A DNA stretch of 5,947 nt from an uncultured Clostridium sp. (GCA_946575275.1 CAMNZV010000113.1:1-5947), one strand, 5' to 3'; positions 1 to 5,854 are shown, counted from the first letter of the stretch. Made by a program: numbers and translations. The notes: a model not told the origin generated them from the sequence alone.

Positions 1-115
1 CATAAGCTTCTTTTTCTGTTCTTTTATGCTTATTAAATGCCTTATTAAAGGCATATTCACTTAAATAATTTACTATTGTAACTAAAAGTACTAAAATAAT
101 TATAATTTCTATCAT
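1..115 (-). CDS. Partial small membrane protein, N-terminal 38 residues (3' end outside window)
   Basis: The reading frame opens with ATG at 115-113 and is still open at base 1, so only the first 38 codons are seen. The start is supported by AGGAG at 124-128 with an 8-nt spacer. Residues 2-18 are almost entirely I, L, V and T, which is a single hydrophobic segment long enough to cross the membrane. From about residue 20 the chain turns polar and basic, with several K, R and H and the pattern AFNKAFNKHKR. This predicts an N-terminally anchored protein with a charged cytoplasmic tail (inference from charge distribution). The gene follows the terminator of the 48-residue gene, so it probably has its own promoter; TATAAA on the minus strand at 142-137 is a possible -10 box, without a clear -35. 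The family is not recognised. A short hydrophobic peptide such as a type I toxin is possible but cannot be judged without the rest. Confidence 0.7.
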   Translation of the reverse strand, partial: MIEIIIILVLLVTIVNYLSEYAFNKAFNKHKRTEKEAY

Positions 116-150
116 CTTTAATGCTCCTATTAATTATTTATACTAACAAA

Positions 151-184
151 AAAGAGTAGCTATCTTTCTTTCATGCTACTCTTT
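151..184 (-). terminator. Rho-independent terminator after the 48-residue gene
   Basis: Perfect 10-bp inverted repeat: AAAGAGTAGC at 151-160 pairs with GCTACTCTTT at 175-184 around a 14-nt loop. Read on the minus strand, the second arm runs into a T-tract (TTTTTTG, bases 153-147). It lies 38 nt downstream of the stop codon of the gene at 222-368 and separates that gene from the partial gene at the left edge. Confidence 0.85.
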
Positions 185-221
185 AGTGTTTAACACTATA
201 TTTCATATTACTTCCCTTCAC

Positions 222-368
222 TTAAGCTTGTAATTTTTCAGCTAAAGTTTTTAATTCATCAAAAGATAATGTAGATAAATATTCTCTAGTTATGTTATTA
301 TTATTTGTTTCTCTAATTAGAGTAAGAATGGTACCTACATACATTTCTCTGTAATCTTTAACAGCCAT
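222..368 (-). CDS. Small hypothetical protein, 48 residues
   Basis: A complete 48-codon gene, ATG at 368-366 and TAA at 224-222. Its ribosome binding site is among the best in the window: AAAGGAGGGG at 374-383, with AAGGAGG 7 nt from the ATG. It is followed by its own terminator (151-184) and preceded by the terminator of the ABC transporter (440-480), so it appears to be a single-gene transcription unit. The protein has no signal peptide or long hydrophobic stretch, so a soluble cytoplasmic protein is likely. It reads as two amphipathic helices: residues 2-20 (with DYREMY and TLIRE) and about 35-47 (SFDELKTLAEKL), joined by an Asn-rich turn NNNN at 22-25 and a short segment ITREYL. The second helix resembles short SAP/Rho-N-like helices by eye only. 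I do not recognise the family and assign no function. Confidence 0.8.
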   Translation of the reverse strand: MAVKDYREMYVGTILTLIRETNNNNITREYLSTLSFDELKTLAEKLQA

Positions 369-403
369 AAAATCCCCTCCTTTATATTTATTGTATGTAA
401 ATA

Positions 404-409
404 ATTATA
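404..409 (-). promoter_or_regulatory. Possible -10 box for the 48-residue gene
   Basis: TATAAT on the minus strand at 409-404, which would give a leader of roughly 30 nt before the ATG at 368. A second TATAAT lies at 429-424. Neither has a good TTGACA-like -35 at 16-18 bp; for the second, TTTCAA at 452-447 is the best match (3 of 6) and lies inside the hairpin at 440-480. In DNA this AT-rich the hexamers alone are weak evidence. The call rests mainly on the need for a promoter between a terminator and an isolated gene. Confidence 0.3.
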
Positions 410-439
410 AAAACGTCTCTTAAATTATAACATAAAATT

Positions 440-480
440 CTGACTTTTGAAATTAATTTTTATTTAATTTCAAAAGTCAG
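440..480 (-). terminator. 17-bp hairpin, probable terminator of the ABC importer operon
   Basis: CTGACTTTTGAAATTAA at 440-456 is perfectly complementary to 464-480, with a 7-nt loop (TTTTTAT on the plus strand). It begins 8 nt after the stop codon of the ATPase gene (490-488). Read on the minus strand the stem is followed by AATTTTATG, a rather short U-tract. The stem is long but AT-rich. Position favours a terminator or 3'-end stabilising structure for the importer mRNA. No plus-strand gene converges on it. Confidence 0.7.
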
Positions 481-487
481 TAAATTT

Positions 488-1216
488 CTAACTATTTATC
501 ACTTTTCCTAAAAAACTCTTAGTTCTTTCATGCTCTGGATGGCTAAATATCTCTTCTGGTTTACCTTCTTCAACAATATTCCCATCTGCCATAAATAACA
601 CTCTATCTGATACTTCTCTTGCAAATCCCATTTCATGGGTTACAACTACCATAGTCATACCTTCTTTTGCAAGTTCCTTCATAACATCTAAAACCTCTCC
701 AACCATTTCTGGATCTAAGGCTGATGTAGGTTCATCAAATAAAATAACTTTAGGGTTCATTGCAAGAGTTCTAGCTATAGCTACACGTTGCTTTTGTCCC
801 CCAGATAATTGTGATGGATAGTTATTAGCCTTGCTTGAAAGTCCAACTCTTTCTAGTAGCTTTAAACCTTTTTCCTTTGCCTCTGTTTCTGACATAAGCT
901 TTAATTTTATTGGTGCTAAAGTTACATTTTCCATTATAGTTAAATGAGGAAATAGATTGAAATGTTGAAAAACCATTCCTATATGTTGTCTCATTTTATC
1001 TATATCTGTATTCTTTAAAAGTATATCTGTACCATCGACTTTAATGCTTCCCCCTGTAGGTTCTTCTAATTTATTTATACATCTTAAGAATGTACTTTTC
1101 CCAGAACCTGAAGGACCTATAACAACAACACACTCACCAGCCTTAATGTGACAATTAACACCATTTAATACTTGTAAATCCCCAAAACTCTTTTTTAAAT
1201 CATTAACGTATATCAC
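488..1216 (-). CDS. glnQ: Polar amino-acid ABC transporter, ATP-binding protein (GlnQ/HisP type)
   Basis: The 242-residue protein is the ATPase that powers amino-acid import on the inner face of the membrane. All expected motifs are present: Walker [10 protein letters not shown] at 34-42, Q-loop Gln84 in [10 protein letters not shown], signature LSGGQ at 137-141, Walker B VILFDEP at 157-163, D-loop SALD at 165-168 and switch His194 in VVTHEMGFA. The length and the [14 protein letters not shown] and [10 protein letters not shown] blocks are typical of the polar amino-acid uptake subfamily. The start is GTG at 1216-1214, overlapping the end of the fused binding protein/permease gene by 14 nt, with AAAGGAGG 10 nt upstream inside that gene; translation is therefore probably coupled. 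The transported amino acid cannot be read from the ATPase. The symbol denotes the family (GlnQ-like), not proven glutamine specificity. Confidence 0.95.
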   Translation of the reverse strand: MIYVNDLKKSFGDLQVLNGVNCHIKAGECVVVIGPSGSGKSTFLRCINKLEEPTGGSIKVDGTDILLKNTDIDKMRQHIGMVFQHFNLFPHLTIMENVTLAPIKLKLMSETEAKEKGLKLLERVGLSSKANNYPSQLSGGQKQRVAIARTLAMNPKVILFDEPTSALDPEMVGEVLDVMKELAKEGMTMVVVTHEMGFAREVSDRVLFMADGNIVEEGKPEEIFSHPEHERTKSFLGKVINS

Positions 1217-2699
1217 TTTTACGTAGCCTCCTTTCCATCATTTGAAGTAATTTAGTCATAATCTTTACTATTATATAATATATTATGGCTATTGCAATTA
1301 GTGGTAAAAAGGTTTCATAAGTTCTTGATATTATAAAGTCTGCTGCCTTTGTCAAAAGGGCTATTGCTACATATCCAACTATTGAAGTTTCTTTAACCAA
1401 AGTTATCATTTCATTTCCTAATGCTGGCAATATATTTTTAATTGCTTGTGGCATTATAATGAATCTCATAGTTTCTCCATAAGATAATCCAAGGGAACGT
1501 CCACCTTCCATTTGTCCATGATCTACAGCAAGAATTCCTGCACGTATATTTTCTGCAACATATGCTCCACTATTTATACCAAAGGTAATGACTGCTGCAA
1601 CTATTCCCATTTGATTTTTAAATATAATCATATATATTATTAAAAGCTGCACCATAACTGGAGTACCACGTAAAACATCAATATAAATATTGGCAATTCT
1701 TGATGCAATTGTTTTTTTACCTCTTCTGTTTTCTGAAAGTTTCATTAATGCTACAATAAAACCTATAACTATCCCTAATGCCACTGCTAAAATAGCTATT
1801 TCAAGAGTAACTAATACACCTTTCAATAATAATTCGTATCCTTTTGTATCTATAAAAACAAACTTCAATTTTTCTACAAATCTCTCAAAAACATTACCGG
1901 AATTACTTTCTGTATTTGAAACTGTATTGTTAATGTATTCATCAACTATTTCATCAAATTTCCCATTGTCCTTTACTTTTTGAAGTCCTTCATTAATATC
2001 TTTTAATACCTCGGAATTTCCTTTTCCAACTGCAACAGCATATTCTTCAGTTGTTGAAGTGTCCTTTACTAATTTTAATGTATCCCTATTATTTGAAACA
2101 AAGTTTTCTGCAGGATTTTCATCAATTACAACTGCATCCACTCCTCCATTTTTCAATTCAATTATAGCATCAGTTCCTTTTTTAAATCTTTTAACTGTTG
2201 CTTCTTTTATAACTTCATTGTCATCAGCTGGAGTTACAATTATATCTCCTGTTGTACCTTCTTGTACTGCGATTTTCTTTCCATTTAAATCGCTTAGTGA
2301 TTCTATATTACTATCCTTTAATAGAACTATAGATTGGGTTGCTGTATAATAACTATCAGAAAAATCAACTGTCTGTTTTCTTTCATCTGTAATTGTCATT
2401 CCGGCAATTGCTGCATCTAATGCACCTGTTTTAATTGAGGCAGTTAATGATTTGAATTCCATATTTGTGAATTCTACATTATACCCCATTTCTTTTCCAA
2501 TTTCCTTCATTAAGGCTACATCAAATCCATCTACTTCACCATTATCATTTATGTATTCAAAAGGTGGAAATTCTGCATTTGTTCCTACTTTTATAGTTTT
2601 ATCATAAGTTTTTTCACTATTATCACAACCAATGAAGAAACTTCCAAATAAAAATAATAACAAAATCAAACTTGATTTTCTTAAGGTTTTCCTATTCAT
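1203..2699 (-). CDS. Polar amino-acid ABC transporter, lipoprotein substrate-binding domain fused to permease
   Basis: A 498-residue fusion. Residues 1-25 are a lipoprotein signal peptide (RK-rich start, [12 protein letters not shown] core, lipobox FIGC with Cys25). Residues about 35-257 are a family-3 solute-binding domain: EFPPFEY at 43-49, GEVDGFD at 54-60, the ligand-site block [18 protein letters not shown] (101-118; Arg107 is expected to bind the ligand carboxylate) and VIDENP at 191-196, whose Asp193 fits the amino-group ligand. A polar linker (259-271, [12 protein letters not shown]) leads to the membrane domain, about 290-488: hydrophobic spans near 294-319, 347-360, 365-382, 438-456 and 463-484, and the EAA-type coupling loop [15 protein letters not shown] at 399-413, which docks on the ATPase. 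Such fusions are known in Gram-positives (GlnP-type). The substrate is probably glutamine or another polar or basic amino acid, unresolved. ATG at 2699 has AGGAGG 9 nt upstream. First gene of a two-gene importer operon. Confidence 0.95.
   Translation of the reverse strand: MNRKTLRKSSLILLLFLFGSFFIGCDNSEKTYDKTIKVGTNAEFPPFEYINDNGEVDGFDVALMKEIGKEMGYNVEFTNMEFKSLTASIKTGALDAAIAGMTITDERKQTVDFSDSYYTATQSIVLLKDSNIESLSDLNGKKIAVQEGTTGDIIVTPADDNEVIKEATVKRFKKGTDAIIELKNGGVDAVVIDENPAENFVSNNRDTLKLVKDTSTTEEYAVAVGKGNSEVLKDINEGLQKVKDNGKFDEIVDEYINNTVSNTESNSGNVFERFVEKLKFVFIDTKGYELLLKGVLVTLEIAILAVALGIVIGFIVALMKLSENRRGKKTIASRIANIYIDVLRGTPVMVQLLIIYMIIFKNQMGIVAAVITFGINSGAYVAENIRAGILAVDHGQMEGGRSLGLSYGETMRFIIMPQAIKNILPALGNEMITLVKETSIVGYVAIALLTKAADFIISRTYETFLPLIAIAIIYYIIVKIMTKLLQMMERRLRKSDIR
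1227..1234 (-). promoter_or_regulatory. Ribosome binding site deciding the GTG start of the ATPase gene
   Basis: AAAGGAGG on the minus strand at 1234-1227, 10 nt before GTG at 1216. It lies within the last codons of the preceding gene. No in-frame ATG occurs nearby, and the GTG gives the usual family N-terminus (MIxVxxLxKSFG). Confidence 0.75.
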
Positions 2700-2731
2700 T
2701 AATTAAATCCTCCTGTCTTTCAATTCATATA

Positions 2732-2737
2732 ATTATA
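2732..2737 (-). promoter_or_regulatory. Possible -10 box of the ABC importer operon
   Basis: TATAAT on the minus strand at 2737-2732, within the 10-bp palindrome TATAATTATA (2728-2737), 33 nt upstream of the ATG at 2699. The region 15-18 bp upstream is the T-tract of the preceding terminator (2753-2760), so there is no convincing TTGACA. Position between a terminator and the operon start is the main support. Confidence 0.35.
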
Positions 2738-2752
2738 CTATACAATACACAG

Positions 2753-2787
2753 AAAAAAAAGTAGTATGGACAATCCACACCACTTTT
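2753..2787 (-). terminator. Strong Rho-independent terminator after the 79-residue gene
   Basis: On the minus strand a 14-nt arm (2787-2774) pairs with 2770-2757 around the 3-nt loop TTG. The pairing is complete with two G-T wobbles in the middle and a GGA/TCC closing end. It is followed by a run of further Ts (2756-2753; eight Ts in total from 2760). It starts 18 nt after the stop codon at 2805 and separates the 79-residue gene and its upstream neighbours from the importer operon. Confidence 0.9.
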
Positions 2788-2804
2788 GTAGTATTTATTT
2801 TCAA

Positions 2805-3044
2805 TTATACCTCTGCCTTAGCTTTTACTATATCATTTATTATTTTTATTCTTTCTTCTCCTAAAACTGATGCTAAATTATTATCTAACTTATTATTCTT
2901 AAAGAACCTTTCTCCATTTGACTCTGATATTTTAAAGATTTTGTCTTCTAATTTTTCATAACTCATTAAATCTTCTTGATATAAATCTATTAAGTCCTTT
3001 ACTGCTGTTGCTAGTTCCTTTGGATTTCTGTATACTGCTCTCAT
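2805..3044 (-). CDS. Small conserved-looking hypothetical protein, 79 residues
   Basis: ATG at 3044-3042, stop TAA at 2807-2805, AAGGAG at 3061-3056 with an 11-nt spacer (slightly long). The protein is soluble and highly charged, with no signal or membrane segment. It opens with MRAVYRNPKELA, then a long helix-forming stretch (about 8-40, including LIDLYQEDLMSYEKLEDKI). A basic middle, FFKNNK at 47-52, is followed by a C-terminal helix LGEERIKIINDIVKAKAE at 61-78. From memory the VYRNPKELA opening and overall size resemble a clostridial small-protein family of unknown function (TIGR04540); this was not checked. It is 101 nt downstream of the mgtC-like gene with no clear promoter or terminator between them, and has a strong terminator after it, so it may be the last gene of that transcript. 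No function is proposed. Confidence 0.85.
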   Translation of the reverse strand: MRAVYRNPKELATAVKDLIDLYQEDLMSYEKLEDKIFKISESNGERFFKNNKLDNNLASVLGEERIKIINDIVKAKAEV

Positions 3045-3145
3045 TTTTTCAATTACTCCTTTTTCTTATGAAAATATTATTTTATTAATTACCATACTCT
3101 CTTTTCGTCTGTATACTAATTAGACTTTAGCTTTTTATTTATTTT

Positions 3146-3847
3146 TTAAAGTTCTTCAATAAATAAAAGATCTTTAATCTCACTTATTTCAGCAATAAGT
3201 TCTGAATGTGATTGTTTTTCTCTGCATTTTAATGTTAAAATTGCACCTGTACTTATTTTATCTATTGCTTTATTTTTTACCACTTGTATGTTTGTTGCTT
3301 CTATATTCCTATCTCTACAAAATACAATTATTCTTTGAAGTACATGAGAATCTTCAAATTCCACATATATTTCAATAAATCTTGATCTACCATATATCTT
3401 TCTATCTATTTTATTAAAGACAGCTACAACAATGAATATGAATATATTCCCAATTATAGCAAGTTCATAAAATCCCACACCTATTGCAAGTCCCATACAA
3501 GCTGATGCCCAAAGTCCAGCTGCTGTAGTTAATCCCCTAATTTGATTTTTACTTGTAACTAATATACTTCCAGCTCCAAGAAAACCAATACCACTTACAA
3601 CCTGTGCACCTATTCTTGTTGGATCTGATGTTGGGCTATATACATTAACAACATAAATATTAGTCATCATTACAAGGGCAGAACCAATGCAAACAAGCAT
3701 ATGAGTTCTACCACCTGCTGCTTGGCCTTTTCTTCCTCTTTCAAGACCTATAAGACCTCCACATAAGGTTGCAAGAATAAGTCTTATTGTAATTGATACT
3801 CCATTTAAATCTTGAATATAGTTTGTAAATTCCTTAATCCAATTCAT
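3146..3847 (-). CDS. MgtC/SapB (YhiD) family membrane protein
   Basis: A 233-residue protein of the MgtC/SapB family, which in some pathogens is linked to growth at low magnesium and survival in macrophages; most members are uncharacterised. Hydrophobic spans cover about 18-37, 50-70, 82-98, 105-124 and 127-145. Family blocks are visible: GGLIGLERGRKGQAAGGRTHMLV (30-52), PTRIGAQVVSGIGFLGAGSI (76-95) and GLTTAAGLWASACMGLAIG (105-123). Residues about 157-233 form a soluble C-terminal domain, expected to be ACT-like. ATG at 3847-3845 is chosen because GGAGG (3857-3853) lies 5 nt upstream. A TTG at 3859 would add four residues but would place that ribosome binding site inside the gene. It follows the amidohydrolase stop by 12 nt, so the two are surely cotranscribed. 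No M-box magnesium riboswitch is seen before it, so the low-magnesium control known for some mgtC genes is not supported. Confidence 0.93.
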   Translation of the reverse strand: MNWIKEFTNYIQDLNGVSITIRLILATLCGGLIGLERGRKGQAAGGRTHMLVCIGSALVMMTNIYVVNVYSPTSDPTRIGAQVVSGIGFLGAGSILVTSKNQIRGLTTAAGLWASACMGLAIGVGFYELAIIGNIFIFIVVAVFNKIDRKIYGRSRFIEIYVEFEDSHVLQRIIVFCRDRNIEATNIQVVKNKAIDKISTGAILTLKCREKQSHSELIAEISEIKDLLFIEEL

Positions 3848-3852
3848 TTTAT

Positions 3853-3857
3853 CCTCC
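3853..3857 (-). promoter_or_regulatory. Ribosome binding site deciding the ATG start of the MgtC-family gene
   Basis: GGAGG on the minus strand at 3857-3853, followed by ATAAA and ATG at 3847. It overlaps the upstream in-frame TTG (3859-3857), which rules that TTG out as the normal start. It sits in the 12-nt gap after the amidohydrolase stop codon, an arrangement typical of translational coupling. Confidence 0.85.
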
Positions 3858-3859
3858 AA

Positions 3860-5032
3860 TTATTCTTCAATACCATTTAATGCTTCCATTGCAAAAGCAA
3901 CATAAAGTGCTGTTGAATTAATAACTGCTTTTTCATCAATATTAAATTTATCACTATGATTTGGGTATGCTCTGTCTATTTCCTCATTTCCTGCACCTAC
4001 AAATGCAAATACTCCTGGTATCCGTTTTTGATATACAGAAAAATCTTCTCCAAGCATCATTTTAGATACTGACACTAATTGGCTTTCTTTGAAAATCTTT
4101 TTAGCTCCATTTAATGCAGTAGTTGTTACTTCTTCATCATTTAATACTACTGGATGCGCTGATAAAGTATAATCAATTTCAGCTGTTGCTCCATAAATTG
4201 CTGCTGTACCATGGGCAATTCTTTTTATTGATTTTTGTATTTCTTTAGCATTATTTAAGGAAAAACTTCTAACAGTTCCTCTAATTAATGCTTCTCCTGG
4301 AATAATATTGTGCTGCTTTCCTGCTTGCAATTGTCCAACTGTTACAACTGCTGAGTCTATAGGATCTTCTTCTCTACTTACAATGGATTGTAAATTCATA
4401 ATAGTTGCAGCAGCAACAAGGGATGCATCTACACATTGATGTGGCTTTCCTGCATGACCACTTTTCCCTTTGATTTTTATTGAAAATATATCTGAAGCTG
4501 CCATTCTAGGTCCAGATTCTATTGAAATTTTACCGCATTCTATATCTGCAAATACATGAAGTCCAAAAATTTCTTCTACATCCTCTAAAGCTCCATCTTC
4601 AATCATTAGTTTTGCTCCCATACAATTTTCCTCTGCTGGTTGAAATAATAATGATATCTTTCCCTTTAGGTCCCTCTCGTATTTCTTAAGTATTCTAGCT
4701 GCTCCAAGTAATGACGCCATATGTGCATCATGTCCACAAGCATGCATAATGCCCTTATTTAAAGATGAATATGCTACATCTGTTTTTTCTTCTATTTTTA
4801 AGGCATCCATATCTGCTCTTAAGGCAATATGTCTTCCATCTCCTTCACCAATTGTAGCCACAATACCAGTTACTGCAGCTTCTGTATAAGGTATATTCAT
4901 ATTAGTTAATTCTTCTTTAATTTTTTTTGATGTTTCAAATTCTTCTAGGCTTAATTCTGGATACTTGTGAAAGTGTTTCCTTAATCCTATAACATAGCTT
5001 TTTAAAAGTCTAACTTCTTCATTTATATTCAA
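3860..5032 (-). CDS. M20-family metal-dependent amidohydrolase (IAA-amino acid / hippurate / N-acyl amino acid hydrolase-like)
   Basis: A 390-residue cytoplasmic enzyme of peptidase family M20, subfamily D, which hydrolyses the amide bond of N-acyl or N-aryl amino acids. Motifs in order: LRKHFHKYPELSLEE (17-31), RADMDAL (72-78), MHACGHDAH (96-104), QPAEE (131-135), GLHV (157-160), GHAGKPH (192-198, in the lid/dimerisation domain), QHNIIP (240-245), MLGEDF (346-351) and NHSDKFNID (378-386). Expected metal ligands Cys99, His101, Glu135, His159 and His379, and the general base Glu134, are all present, so it should be active. The length is normal. The start is TTG at 5032-5030: GAGGTG lies 5 nt upstream, an in-frame stop lies just before, and no nearby ATG fits. 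The next gene (MgtC family) begins 12 nt after its stop. The substrate cannot be told; hippurate hydrolase, N-acetyl-diaminopimelate deacetylase-like and N-acyl-cysteine deacylase relatives look alike. Confidence 0.93.
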   Translation of the reverse strand: MNINEEVRLLKSYVIGLRKHFHKYPELSLEEFETSKKIKEELTNMNIPYTEAAVTGIVATIGEGDGRHIALRADMDALKIEEKTDVAYSSLNKGIMHACGHDAHMASLLGAARILKKYERDLKGKISLLFQPAEENCMGAKLMIEDGALEDVEEIFGLHVFADIECGKISIESGPRMAASDIFSIKIKGKSGHAGKPHQCVDASLVAAATIMNLQSIVSREEDPIDSAVVTVGQLQAGKQHNIIPGEALIRGTVRSFSLNNAKEIQKSIKRIAHGTAAIYGATAEIDYTLSAHPVVLNDEEVTTTALNGAKKIFKESQLVSVSKMMLGEDFSVYQKRIPGVFAFVGAGNEEIDRAYPNHSDKFNIDEKAVINSTALYVAFAMEALNGIEE

Positions 5033-5037
5033 AATAA

Positions 5038-5043
5038 CACCTC
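5038..5043 (-). promoter_or_regulatory. Ribosome binding site supporting the TTG start of the amidohydrolase
   Basis: GAGGTG on the minus strand at 5043-5038, matching the anti-Shine-Dalgarno complement AGGAGGTG, 5 nt before TTG at 5032. The in-frame codons upstream reach a TAA within about 24 nt with no other start codon. Confidence 0.75.
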
Positions 5044-5081
5044 GCTTTTTATGTTAGTATAATACATATTAATTGAATTTT

Positions 5082-5846
5082 CTATATTTTTTTTAGTATA
5101 ACTGAAGAATGTAGACTATATCCTAAAATATCTTTATCCTCGCAGGTTGCAATATGATATTTCAACCATTTATTAAAGTTCTCTTTCTTTGCTTTATTTA
5201 CAACCTTAGGAATTCTATAGCCTATTCCATCAGAGCCATAATGATGTATTATATTAAGTTTAAAGCCCTTTAAAAAGAATTCTATTTCCCTTGGAGTATA
5301 GACCTTATAAATGTCTTTATAAACTCTACTTTGAAGTATATCCATGACCTCCTCAATATTATCCATACTTTCAGAAACAGTTTTTAAAGCCACTGCATTT
5401 CTATTTATATATGAAAGTATAAGATGTCCATTTGGCTTCAAAACTCGTAAAGCTTCCATTAACGCAACATTTCTATCACTATTTTCTAAATAATACATTG
5501 GACCTATGAAAATAACAAAATCAAAAATACAATTATTATATTTTGATAAATCTAATGGGTCAACTTCTATAATTTCATTTAAAATTGGTGTTAATGCTTG
5601 TTTATCTGATAATAAATTGATTTCATTTTCAGTTATTCCACCTGCTGTTACTGTATGTCCCAATTTAGCTAATTTAAAAGAATAGCTACCAGAGCCAGAA
5701 AAAATATCTAAAACCTTACTTTCCTTTCTAATAAGTCCATTAATAAATGTCATATTAGTTATGTATTCTATAGAATGATTGTAGTCCATAAATAAACGTT
5801 CTTCATCACTCCTATTATTAAAATATTCCAAAACCTTTTCATTCAT
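5082..5846 (-). CDS. Class I SAM-dependent methyltransferase
   Basis: A 254-residue Rossmann-fold methyltransferase of unknown target. Motif I is VLDIFSGSGSYSF (45-57), where the D-x-x-x-G-x-G pattern (Asp47, Gly51, Gly53) contacts SAM. HTVTAGGITENEI at 64-76 is strand 2, where an acidic residue normally binds the ribose but Gly70 stands instead. FDFVIFIGPMYYL (108-120) is motif IV and ALRVLKPNGHLILSYINR (132-149) the post-motif III block. The C-terminal third, with YTPREIEFFLKGF at 183-195, is typical of small-molecule methyltransferases. ATG at 5846-5844 is chosen because AGGGAG (5860-5855) lies 8 nt upstream; a TTG at 5864 would put that site inside the gene. It begins about 80 nt after the terminator of the preceding gene, so it probably starts a new transcript. 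The gap of 49 nt to the amidohydrolase holds no clear terminator. Confidence 0.88.
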   Translation of the reverse strand: MNEKVLEYFNNRSDEERLFMDYNHSIEYITNMTFINGLIRKESKVLDIFSGSGSYSFKLAKLGHTVTAGGITENEINLLSDKQALTPILNEIIEVDPLDLSKYNNCIFDFVIFIGPMYYLENSDRNVALMEALRVLKPNGHLILSYINRNAVALKTVSESMDNIEEVMDILQSRVYKDIYKVYTPREIEFFLKGFKLNIIHHYGSDGIGYRIPKVVNKAKKENFNKWLKYHIATCEDKDILGYSLHSSVILKKI

Positions 5847-5854
5847 ATCTGTCA

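Noticed and set aside
436..450. Second CodY-like match near the 48-residue gene promoter
   Set aside because: Five mismatches and it is part of the hairpin arm, so the symmetry is explained otherwise.
1690..1983. Plus-strand open frame of 97 codons
   Set aside because: It lies wholly inside the permease/binding-protein gene on the opposite strand, has no ribosome binding site of note, and its composition (Phe, Ser, Asn, Thr rich) is that of an antisense shadow.
2059..2349. Plus-strand open frame of 96 codons
   Set aside because: Same reason: antisense shadow of the substrate-binding domain, which shows clear family motifs in the minus frame.
2700..2804. T-box or other leader riboswitch before the amino-acid importer
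   Set aside because: The leader from the probable promoter to the ATG is about 30 nt and the only hairpin in the region is the terminator of the previous gene.
3124..3152. Weak hairpin (ACTTTA/TAAAGT) at the end of the MgtC-family gene as a terminator
   Set aside because: Only six AT-rich pairs, a 17-nt loop, overlap with the stop codon and no T-tract after the stem.
3848..3859. M-box magnesium riboswitch before the MgtC-family gene
   Set aside because: The gap to the preceding gene is only 12 nt, far too short, and no long structured leader is present before the upstream genes either.
4921..4928. A8 run in the amidohydrolase coding strand as a phase-variation tract
   Set aside because: Eight adenines encoding Lys-Lys are ordinary in an AT-rich genome; a similar run occurs at 5087-5094, and neither gene is disrupted.
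5076..5090. CodY-box-like sequence AATTTTCTATATTTT before the amidohydrolase
   Set aside because: Four mismatches to the 15-bp consensus, overlaps the preceding stop codon, and such matches are expected by chance in DNA this AT-rich.
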